Positions 1-5,513 of a DNA stretch of 11,590 nt are shown here, in pieces. This DNA is from UBA5359 sp028699365 [NCBI: bacterium]. GTDB lineage: Bacteria; UBP13; UBA5359. A model generated the notes under the pieces. It saw only the letters and a program-made list of their open reading frames with translations. It was not told the origin of the DNA and made no database searches. Every line of letters begins with the position of its first letter. The stretch's first letter is position 1. The translations under genes and the position numbers were made by a program. The stretch lies in NCBI GenBank assembly GCA_028699365.1, contig JAQVUQ010000044.1, positions 1-11,590 of the forward strand. The letters are read 5' to 3'.

Positions 1-8
1 AAACCCTC

Positions 9-47
9 CCTGAGCGGCAGAAACGGCGCCTGATAACGCCGCTCAGG
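9..47. repeat. Perfect 10-bp inverted repeat, possible hairpin
   Basis: The arms CCTGAGCGGC (9-18) and GCCGCTCAGG (38-47) are perfect inverted copies separated by 19 bases. The hairpin lies just beyond the stop codon of the minus-strand methyltransferase gene, where a transcription terminator is expected. Read on the minus strand it is followed by GGGAGGGTTT, which is not a convincing U-tract. Read on the plus strand it is followed by TGATTTTATC. It could be a weak or factor-assisted terminator, or an extragenic palindrome. Confidence 0.45.
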
Positions 48-81
48 TGATTTTATCATCAATAGCACAAGCTTGTCAAAC

Positions 82-723
82 CTATACCTCGTTACCCCAT
101 TGACACCAGCCATGCCGTTGATGTCTGGCAAAAAGCTCCAAATATGGCCCAGGACTACATGCTTCGATAACATCATACAGTTCATCCGGTTTACGGGAGT
201 GCTCCCGTTTGCAACTGCTGACGATATTCACCTGCCGCCGCCCCGGCGCCAAAGTACGCATAGATCCACGCACTCCAAAAAGCACCAGTTCGGTTACATT
301 ACGAAAATAGAAGCCTACGCCTCGTCCGTCAGGGCCCCCGTCCTTGCGCGTCTTATACCAGACCAAGTTGGTTTTGTAAGTGAACCCCCAACGACGCATA
401 ACCTCAAGTCCCTCAGCCAGAAGTGCGTTAGGAACCCATAGATAAAGATGGGCCTGGGGCTTGGCGATACGCGCCACCGGCAGCTCCATGATATCGTCCA
501 GAGGCATAGTGGGATACCTCATAAGCCTCTTATGCTCCGGCGCCATTTTGCCCGTCCTATTGGCAAACTGCCACGGAGGATCAGCTAGAATGGTTCCAAA
601 ACAAGCCGGACTAAAAGACAACAACTCCTTAGCTGCGACTTCCTGCGTGACAGTCTCCAGTTCCTCCTCTATAAGTCTGGTCTGTATAACGATTTCTTTA
701 TCCCGAACACCAATATTGGACAT
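82..723 (-). CDS. MT-A70 family DNA adenine-N6 methyltransferase (modification subunit of type II R-M system)
   Basis: The 213-residue protein should transfer a methyl group from S-adenosylmethionine to N6 of adenine in the recognition site of the neighbouring restriction enzyme, protecting host DNA. The catalytic motif DPPW is at residues 48-51 (context ILADPPWQF). The C-terminal half carries the family block REHSRKPDELYDVIE and then PGPYLELFAR and a final WGNEV, all characteristic of MT-A70 proteins, the family to which M.MunI-type enzymes belong. Length is normal for a compact bacterial member. The ATG start lies inside the 3' end of the endonuclease gene (55-base overlap in another frame). 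GGAGG lies 9 bases before the ATG, with a second copy 3 bases before it. Both come from the GGCGGA repeats that encode the endonuclease's glycine run, so translation is probably coupled. Recognition sequence cannot be read from the protein; an adenine target within a GATC-containing site would fit the partner's family. Confidence 0.9.
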   Translation of the reverse strand: MSNIGVRDKEIVIQTRLIEEELETVTQEVAAKELLSFSPACFGTILADPPWQFANRTGKMAPEHKRLMRYPTMPLDDIMELPVARIAKPQAHLYLWVPNALLAEGLEVMRRWGFTYKTNLVWYKTRKDGGPDGRGVGFYFRNVTELVLFGVRGSMRTLAPGRRQVNIVSSCKREHSRKPDELYDVIEACSPGPYLELFARHQRHGWCQWGNEV

Positions 724-1262
724 CCGCCTCCGCCTCCACCCTCAAGTTTAGGCAACAATTTCGACATATGGGTTGTCGCCATGCCATAAGACTTACCTCT
801 AGCCAAATCGTTAAACACTTCCTGCAGTTCATCGCAACGAGTGATTATAATACCGACACTCACAGTCCTTAACTCGAATAACAGCCTGAAATTGTTCAAA
901 TCTCTGTCGAAGAAAGGATCCTTATTGTTCCACTCTATCTCCACTGCCACCTTATTCTTGTAGCAATCCACCTTATGGGTAGGACTATCGATAGCTTCTG
1001 TATCCACGACTATCTGCGTATTGAACGCCTTCTCCTGCCAGCCGCGGGCAAAAAAGCCCGTATCCAATGCCGTCGCTACCGATGATTTATTCCCCCCACC
1101 CTTAGCGATATGTGACCTACACAACCTGAAATCGGACAGTACAGAGAGTATATCAGCCCATTCAGGCGAAAAATCCTGATAGAGCACAGCACATGCATGG
1201 CGCCATTCATGTACTTCATAATGCTCCCTAATAAAATCCGGCAATAAATCCAGCGGCGACAC
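669..1262 (-). CDS. BglII/BstYI-like type II restriction endonuclease
   Basis: The 197-residue protein resembles the BglII/BstYI group of PD-(D/E)XK restriction endonucleases. The sequence shows an Asp99-X8-Glu108-X-Glu110 triad in KVDCYKNKVAVEIEW. This has the same spacing as the known BglII active site (Asp84, Glu93, Gln95), but with Glu in place of the unusual Gln. Other group-like features are a GGGNKS segment (residues 55-60) and a following GWQEK. The start is GTG with an excellent GGAGG seven bases upstream (1270-1274); no ATG fits as well. The C-terminus has six glycines (175-180) before a final CPILVFGIKK segment. The gene sits 19 bases after the DUF4760-like gene and overlaps the methyltransferase, as in a compact R-M operon. 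By family analogy it would cut a site related to AGATCT or RGATCY; this is inference, and specificity may differ because the partner methylates adenine. Confidence 0.82.
   Translation of the reverse strand: MSPLDLLPDFIREHYEVHEWRHACAVLYQDFSPEWADILSVLSDFRLCRSHIAKGGGNKSSVATALDTGFFARGWQEKAFNTQIVVDTEAIDSPTHKVDCYKNKVAVEIEWNNKDPFFDRDLNNFRLLFELRTVSVGIIITRCDELQEVFNDLARGKSYGMATTHMSKLLPKLEGGGGGGCPILVFGIKKSLYRPDL
724..738 (-). promoter_or_regulatory. Ribosome binding site of the MT-A70 methyltransferase inside the endonuclease poly-glycine codons
   Basis: The minus strand reads GGTGGAGGCGGAGGCGG directly before the methyltransferase ATG. GGAGG at 733-737 has 9-base spacing and a second GGAGG at 727-731 has 3-base spacing. 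The same bases encode the Gly175-Gly180 run of the endonuclease. Confidence 0.6.
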
Positions 1263-1281
1263 AATAAATCCTCCATTTAAC

Positions 1282-1875
1282 CTATGATAATTTTATAAGG
1301 TATTCTTTTGTTTTTGCGGCTACATCTGCAAGATGTTCTTTCATTGCTCTAACTCTTTCATCGTATTTTCGTCGTTTATACCAACGCAAACCAACCTTAT
1401 CAATATAAACCCAACAATCATAAGCATCATCCATTAATACTGTAGCTCTATACCTTCTAGTGATGTCCCATGTCTTAGATAGAGTATGGCCAAATAATGA
1501 GTAAGCTAGCTTTTCATCAATCACATGGAAGTATATAAGAGAACAGAAATACTCTAGCCAGTTCAACTTGTCATCAGTATTCTCTTTATGGGACATTTGC
1601 TGTTCTTCTTCAGTATGAATTGAATCAAACTTTTCTTTGTAAAACAAAAGAGCGACATCATGGGTTAATTTCAACTTATTCCAATGATGATTCTCTTTGA
1701 GCTGAAACCAAAGGATAATCGCACTTGCAAAAACAACAAATAAACTCATTCTGCTTGCAAAGGTCTCTGACGACACTCTGAGATAACCGATAATAAAACC
1801 ATATATCGGTTGCAAAAGCAGCACCGAAAAAACAACCATACAAAGCAATAACAAAACTAAATTATTAAGCCTCAT
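1282..1875 (-). CDS. Membrane protein resembling DUF4760, first gene of the R-M operon
   Basis: I do not know its function. The 197-residue protein (from the ATG at 1875) begins with a hydrophobic segment (LVLLLLCMVVFSVLLL) followed by a second one (MSLFVVFASAIILWF). After these comes a charged, helical cytosolic part containing LNWLEYFCSLIYFHVIDE and a C-terminal basic helix. The layout of two N-terminal membrane helices plus an 'LNWLEYF ... ID..L' helix is what I associate with DUF4760 proteins; the assignment is tentative. An upstream in-frame TTG at 1911 would add 12 residues, but that TTG is part of a good -35 element, so the ATG at 1875 is preferred. The gene is AT-rich compared with the right half of the window, consistent with recent acquisition. 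It is followed 19 bases later by the endonuclease, so it is probably co-transcribed and could be an accessory part of the defence locus. Confidence 0.6.
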   Translation of the reverse strand: MRLNNLVLLLLCMVVFSVLLLQPIYGFIIGYLRVSSETFASRMSLFVVFASAIILWFQLKENHHWNKLKLTHDVALLFYKEKFDSIHTEEEQQMSHKENTDDKLNWLEYFCSLIYFHVIDEKLAYSLFGHTLSKTWDITRRYRATVLMDDAYDCWVYIDKVGLRWYKRRKYDERVRAMKEHLADVAAKTKEYLIKLS

Positions 1876-1881
1876 GCAGGC

Positions 1882-1911
1882 AGTATAGCAGACGAATTGA
1901 AGCTTAGTCAA
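1882..1911 (-). promoter_or_regulatory. Sigma70-type promoter with extended -10 for the R-M operon
   Basis: The minus strand shows TTGACT (1906-1911), an 18-base spacer and TATACT (1882-1887) preceded by TGC, an extended -10. Only six bases (GCCTGC) separate the -10 hexamer from the ATG at 1875. The predicted transcription start therefore falls on the A of the start codon, implying a leaderless mRNA. A 10-bp palindrome CTTGCGCAAG (1930-1939) lies about 18 bases upstream of the -35 and could bind a regulator. Confidence 0.6.
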
Positions 1912-1963
1912 AAAATTCCATTACTTGAACTTGCGCAAGCCGCTTATTAAGGAGCCGGCACTA

Positions 1964-2089
1964 CTAATCATAATTATCAGATAGAAATACGATCATTTCC
2001 TGCTCAAGCTTCTTCAGTATGTCCGACCATTCTTTTTTATTATAGTCGGTCTTATTGATTTCCTCTCGTTTTCTCTTCAGCTCCCTATT
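1964..2089 (-). pseudogene. C-terminal remnant of an interrupted gene (coiled-coil-like tail)
   Basis: Directly outside the tip of the IS21-type end, an open frame of 41 codons runs to a TAG stop (1964-1966). It encodes a charged helical tail starting NRELKRKREEINKTDY and ending IVFLSDNYD. It has no start of its own and reads out of the insertion sequence, as expected for the 3' end of a gene broken by the insertion. It may belong to the secreted-protein fragment on the other side of the IS remnant (2397-2578), which has the same strand and the right order. Function unknown. Confidence 0.5.
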
Positions 2090-2103
2090 GTCAATAGCGG
2101 TTT

Positions 2104-2139
2104 CAAAATGTACCAATTATGGCGGTCCAAAATGTACCA
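2104..2139. repeat. IS21-type terminal repeats (two copies of CAAAATGTACCA)
   Basis: CAAAATGTACCA occurs at 2104-2115 and again at 2128-2139, with a 24-base period. The flanking segments (ATAGCGGTTT and ATGGCGGTC) are also similar. They would be the transposase binding sites of the IS end. Confidence 0.7.
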
Positions 2140-2150
2140 CCCAGAGTTTC

Positions 2151-2396
2151 TCATTCCTTATCCGTTACATCAGAAAGCTTGCCCTTAAGGCGGAAACTAT
2201 TGCCCTTGATGTTCACAACTACACTGTGATGCAGCAAACGATCCAATATAGCGGTGACAATCACCGGGTCATGAAACATCTCCGCCCAGTCAATAAAGGC
2301 TTTGTTGGATGTTAACACGGTGCTCGATCTTTCGTATCTGGTAGCCACAAACTGGTAGAACAGATGGCACTCTTCCGCGGTGATGGGTGTGTAACA
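2151..2396 (-). pseudogene. istB: Truncated IstB, ATP-binding helper of IS21-family transposition (C-terminal part)
   Basis: The frame reads YTPITAEECHLFYQFV, then the conserved RYER, STVLTSNKAF and DWAEMFHDPV blocks, then ILDRLLHHS and NIKGNSFRLK up to the TGA at 2151-2153. These are the sensor-1 (TSN) and lid regions of IstB AAA+ proteins. A full IstB is about 250 residues. The Walker A and B motifs are missing because the sequence stops matching at about 2393-2396, just before an in-frame TGA at 2397-2399 reading upstream. It cannot be functional. Confidence 0.85.
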
Positions 2397-2578
2397 TCAT
2401 CCTCAAACCCAAATACGTTTCACGTAACATAACCGGAAACGATCTTGCCGTTTATCAATTCGATCTTTACACCCTTCAACTCAAAACAGGCAAGACAACT
2501 GGCATATGCGTAACCAATACTGAAACAGCAGAGGAAAATTATAGAACCGATCAGGCTGATCAGCATATGTTTTCTCAT
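2397..2578 (-). pseudogene. N-terminal part of a small secreted protein, broken by a stop codon and the IS remnant
   Basis: The ATG at 2578 opens a frame with a clear signal peptide: MRKH, then a hydrophobic core LISLIGSIIFLCCF and a likely cleavage near AYAS. It is followed by CLACFELKGVKIELINGK. After 52 codons an in-frame TGA (2420-2422) interrupts it, but the frame stays open beyond the stop with NVFGFEDDVT up to the IS junction. A TGG-to-TGA change would explain this. The gene begins 4 bases after the DUF3795 stop, so both were probably one transcription unit. The Cys-X2-Cys pair at the mature N-terminus and a beta-strand-like KIELINGKIVSGYV segment are visible. The family is not recognised. 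It is too short to be complete, and the tail at 1964-2089 may be its lost C-terminus. Confidence 0.55.
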
Positions 2579-2582
2579 CAGG

Positions 2583-2948
2583 CTATCGATCCCTCAGTCC
2601 CTTCAATGCCTCTCCGGCCTGGGGTGCCATCTTGAATATCTCGTTAAGTTGATCGCAAGCAAAATCAGGACATTCAGCACATGTATCTATACTCTTCCCT
2701 AAGGCGCATTTTCTGATCTCGCACAATTGATCGCAATAGTGTACCCTGACTCCGGTAGAACGACAGCCGGTACAGTTGATATCTTCCGGTTGAATTGGAA
2801 CATTGTATGCCTTCGCCCACTCGGCAGCAACCTTAGCCCGTAAAGCATCATCGTTTCCGGCTGTCGCAATAAAGGCATCGCATTTAGTACAATCCAGTCC
2901 GCAAAAAGCAAGCATATCTTTATCCATCCTCCACTTCCCGGTTTTCAT
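2583..2948 (-). CDS. DUF3795 family cysteine-rich protein
   Basis: The protein (121 residues from the first ATG) has the N-terminal block CGLDCTKCDAFIAT, then CTGCRSTG, YCDQLCEIRKC and TCAECPDFACDQL. That is a dense series of Cys pairs typical of DUF3795 proteins and suggests bound metal or iron-sulfur clusters. No enzymatic role is established. Start choice is uncertain. ATG 2948 has no visible Shine-Dalgarno sequence. ATG 2915 would begin MLAFCGLDC, matching the usual family N-terminus, and has GGAGG about 12 bases upstream. A strong promoter (2973-3001) drives it. It is followed 4 bases later by the broken secreted-protein gene. It is divergent from the sensor protein gene at 3198. Confidence 0.85.
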   Translation of the reverse strand: MKTGKWRMDKDMLAFCGLDCTKCDAFIATAGNDDALRAKVAAEWAKAYNVPIQPEDINCTGCRSTGVRVHYCDQLCEIRKCALGKSIDTCAECPDFACDQLNEIFKMAPQAGEALKGLRDR

Positions 2949-2972
2949 TGAATAATCGCTTGGATAATTATC

Positions 2973-3001
2973 AGAATAACGCTGCCCCTAAAGTCTGTCA
3001 A
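2973..3001 (-). promoter_or_regulatory. Sigma70-type promoter of the DUF3795 gene
   Basis: The minus strand has a consensus TTGACA (2996-3001), a 17-base spacer and TATTCT (2973-2978). The predicted start of transcription is near 2966, giving a leader of about 18 bases to ATG 2948 or about 50 bases to ATG 2915. Confidence 0.65.
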
Positions 3002-3096
3002 CCTGCAGCAATATAACCAACGTTATCTATCAACCGTAACAGCGGATATGCAGGCGGTATCCGGCTTGCAGCCCTCTGTCGTCAGCGTATTTCTTA

Positions 3097-3125
3097 TTGT
3101 ATACGGCAATCATAAATGCTATATT
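3097..3125 (+). promoter_or_regulatory. Possible promoter of the sensor-like gene
   Basis: TTGTAT (3097-3102) and TATATT (3120-3125) are separated by 17 bases in the 249-base divergent intergenic region. This would give a leader of roughly 65 bases before the ATG at 3198. Other AT-rich combinations nearby are possible. Confidence 0.35.
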
Positions 3126-3197
3126 TAATACAGTTGTTGCATTATCTCCAGTAAATTGCTTATCAAATTGATAATCCACCGCTGAGAAGGAAGCTTG

Positions 3198-5417
3198 ATG
3201 AATCCAGCGAATTTCAAAGGCTTCGGTAACCGCGGCAAGACGGCTCTTACGCTTCTTATCGTCTGTCTGGTATCCGCGGCACTGATAAACATAGTATATA
3301 TGGGATTTTCCCTCTACCGCAACAGCAAATACCTGTTGCTGCTCCCGGTATTCGCTATCGTTCTGGCTATAGCAGCCTTCTTTTTCTATATGTACCATTC
3401 ATCTCATAAGGATAGCTTCGATGAGGAAAGGCTGCGTATCCTGTCGATAATAGAATCGGCCTTGAAATTTGCCAGAAAGGGCTTTATTCTCTGTAACAAG
3501 GATTTACGAATAATAAGATTGAGCGGCGCCATACATAAGATGACCGGCTTTTACCTCAACGAGGGCAATACCATACAGACTTTCAGCCGGTTACTGGACG
3601 ACAAAGATGCTGAGAATCTCTCAAAAGCCGTCTCCTCTGTTTTCAAGGGTTATGAGATCCAGAATATCGAAGTGGAACTGCATCCGGACGAGACAGGCAG
3701 CATCTGGCTCAGTCTGGACATAACCCCCGTGCATGTGAACAGTTTTGACGAGTACGACGGCTTCTTTATGACGGTTTCCGATATAACCGAAAGGCATGCC
3801 CTGGAGGAGAGAAGAGACCTCATATATCATCTCAACCATGTGCTGGCTACGGACGAGGGTGATCGTAACACCCTGAACAACGCCTGCAAGGTAGTAACAA
3901 GGCTCCACCCGGACAGCACGGCGGTCGTTTTTCTGGACAAAGGCGGCAAACTGGAGATAGCCGGAATATATGCAACCCGGGCCGGTAATCCGGATGACGC
4001 CCTGGCCGAAGAAACAATAAAAGCCGGGCACACTCTGATAAGACACCCCTTCCCCGATAAAGGCAGCGAGACTGCATCCGAAGCCGTCGACGTCACCGTG
4101 CCGTCAGTCGTTGTCAGCATACCGCTGATCTCGGGAACCGATATTCCGGGTGTAATACAGGTGGCAGGCAGCATAAATGAGAGCCTTCTGAAACAGAGCC
4201 TGCCGATACTCGAGCTTTCGGCCAGAATGCTGGCGGATTTCGTCGTAAGGCATGAAAATAGAAAAGAACTGAGAAGGCTGTCGATGGTCGTCAAACGTTC
4301 CATGGAAGGCATTCTGCTCCTGGACTGTCAGGGCACGATCACCTATGCCAACGATGCTCTCCTCACCCTGCTGAATGCCCCTGCGGCCGACGTGATGGGA
4401 CAGGAGTATCAGACCGTATTTGACATACCGGGCGACAAAGAAGATCTGCTTGCACATCTGCGAAAGGACGGTCATCTCAGCGGAGAGATGAAGCTTAGAC
4501 GCAGAGGAGGCGGTACGGCCGTAACCCTGACCTCTATCTTCGCCGTTCAGGAAAGTACCGGAGGGCCGGAGATTTTTGCGGCCCTGCTTACGGATATAAC
4601 CAACAGTGCCGCTCGAGATGCGGAGCTCAGACGGCAGCAGATGCAGATGATCCATGCCGACAGATTGAGCATGCTGGGGTCTCTTGTCGCCAATCTTTCG
4701 GACAGCATACGACAGCCCTTGACCGCCATAAGTCTGGCTGCCAGCCTGGCCATGGAGAGCAGCCAGGCCAATAACCCTGCCTACAGGTGGTCCAAGGTAG
4801 AGGAAATAAAAAAACAGGTCAGACAGATAGAGAATACCATCAGAAACATCAACCTTCTGGTCAGCAATCAGGATTCACCCGAGGAGGATTACGATCCGGC
4901 GGAGATAGTCAGAAATACCGTCCATGTCTACCAAAGGCTTTTCCAGGCCGACAGTATCAGGGTGGATTTACGCACGGGCCCGGCCCTGCCGCTGATCAGA
5001 GGACGCGGCATGAGAGTCTTTCAGTTGCTGTCCAATCTGCTTATGCACTCTTACGAAGCTGTCATGAGCGCTGCTTCCATGAATGATGGAGTTTCCAGGA
5101 TGATAGATATCGACTGTGAGTACGCTCCCGATATCCGCAGTCTCATAATCTCCGTGTGTCACCGGGGCACACATATCAGACCGGCCAGTCTGATCAGGCT
5201 GTTCGATAACGCCGAAGTTCCGCCCAAGCACGGCAAAGAGGAATTCAAACACGGTTTGAGCCTCAGCATCTGCGAGGAGATTGCCGTAGATCTGGGCGGT
5301 CATTTGTCGGTGGAGAGCCGTGAAGACGGCAGTATCAGGATTACGGTTAACCTGCCGGCGGATAATAATCCCACAAATTTGACCTATGTCAATGACCCCA
5401 TCTCTCCCATCCTCTAA
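3198..5417 (+). CDS. Membrane-anchored PAS-GAF-PAS sensor with degenerate histidine kinase module (probable pseudokinase)
   Basis: The protein has 739 residues. The preferred start is ATG 3198 with AAGGA upstream; the preceding in-frame TTG is less likely. It has two membrane helices (about 14-37 and 45-66) and a PAS domain (about 80-195, ending in VSDITER). A GAF-like domain (about 205-352), a second PAS domain (about 360-475, ending LLTDITN), a dimerisation helix pair (480-560) and an ATPase-like domain (565-720) follow. The H-box reads LGSLVANLSDSIRQPLTAI, where active kinases of this type have AHEI(N/R)QPL: the phospho-acceptor His is Asp502 and the next Glu is Ser. The N-box is NLLMHSYEA, with His617 at the usual Mg-binding Asn. 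The G1 box is SVCHRGTHI instead of a DxGxG pattern, and the G2 box is reduced to HGLSL. The fold should persist without normal ATP chemistry. No response regulator is adjacent; hcp follows after 96 bases. It may act as a signal-binding scaffold or modulator of another kinase. Confidence 0.88.
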   Translation: MNPANFKGFGNRGKTALTLLIVCLVSAALINIVYMGFSLYRNSKYLLLLPVFAIVLAIAAFFFYMYHSSHKDSFDEERLRILSIIESALKFARKGFILCNKDLRIIRLSGAIHKMTGFYLNEGNTIQTFSRLLDDKDAENLSKAVSSVFKGYEIQNIEVELHPDETGSIWLSLDITPVHVNSFDEYDGFFMTVSDITERHALEERRDLIYHLNHVLATDEGDRNTLNNACKVVTRLHPDSTAVVFLDKGGKLEIAGIYATRAGNPDDALAEETIKAGHTLIRHPFPDKGSETASEAVDVTVPSVVVSIPLISGTDIPGVIQVAGSINESLLKQSLPILELSARMLADFVVRHENRKELRRLSMVVKRSMEGILLLDCQGTITYANDALLTLLNAPAADVMGQEYQTVFDIPGDKEDLLAHLRKDGHLSGEMKLRRRGGGTAVTLTSIFAVQESTGGPEIFAALLTDITNSAARDAELRRQQMQMIHADRLSMLGSLVANLSDSIRQPLTAISLAASLAMESSQANNPAYRWSKVEEIKKQVRQIENTIRNINLLVSNQDSPEEDYDPAEIVRNTVHVYQRLFQADSIRVDLRTGPALPLIRGRGMRVFQLLSNLLMHSYEAVMSAASMNDGVSRMIDIDCEYAPDIRSLIISVCHRGTHIRPASLIRLFDNAEVPPKHGKEEFKHGLSLSICEEIAVDLGGHLSVESREDGSIRITVNLPADNNPTNLTYVNDPISPIL

Positions 5418-5420
5418 AAT
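5379..5420 (+). promoter_or_regulatory. Candidate FNR/CRP-family operator and promoter for hcp
   Basis: TTGACCTATGTCAA (5379-5392) is a perfect 5+5 dyad with a 4-base centre, TTGAC-N4-GTCAA, close to the FNR-type TTGAT-N4-ATCAA layout. A possible -10 box TAAAAT lies at 5415-5420 over the stop codon of the sensor gene. If that is the -10, transcription starts at 5427 and the dyad is centred at -41.5, the standard class II activator position. Regulation of hcp genes by CRP/FNR-family proteins (FNR, HcpR) is well known in other bacteria. No regulator gene is in the window. Confidence 0.45.
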
Positions 5421-5463
5421 ATGCGCATAAGCAGAGTGAGCCGCCGGGTTGGACCGCAGCGAA

Positions 5464-5476
5464 GGTCAGGCTGACC
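5464..5476. repeat. Perfect palindrome GGTCAGGCTGACC upstream of hcp
   Basis: Six-base arms GGTCAG and CTGACC flank one central base, in the predicted hcp leader 37 bases before the ATG. It could be an operator or just chance; nothing else supports a role. Confidence 0.3.
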
Positions 5477-5513
5477 GGCAAGCTCGCAAAAAGAGGAAAG
5501 AGGAGGAGAGAGA

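Larger units (their letters stand above)
2089..2396 (-). mobile_element. Remnant of an IS21-family insertion sequence (right end only)
   Basis: The piece contains the last ~80 codons of istB followed by a terminal region with two 24-base repeats. These share CAAAATGTACCA (2104-2115 and 2128-2139), each preceded by a GCGGT-containing segment. Multiple subterminal repeats with a TGT tip are usual for IS21-family ends; the tip is placed at TGTCAATAGCGG (from 2089). istA, the 5' two thirds of istB and the left end are absent, so the copy is dead. The left-side junction is blurred to within a few bases of 2390-2396. Confidence 0.75.

Noticed and set aside
2420-2422. TGA as a selenocysteine codon
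   Set aside because: No SECIS-like hairpin was recognised just downstream, the neighbouring gene tail is truncated by the IS, and a Trp-to-stop mutation is the simpler explanation.
2387-2635. 82-residue plus-strand frame
   Set aside because: It is antisense to the signal-peptide gene fragment and the end of the DUF3795 gene; no recognisable protein.
3030-3398. 122-residue minus-strand frame across the intergenic region and the sensor gene start
   Set aside because: It overlaps the well-supported N-terminus of the PAS-GAF sensor on the opposite strand, has no family resemblance or ribosome binding site, and covers the divergent promoter region.
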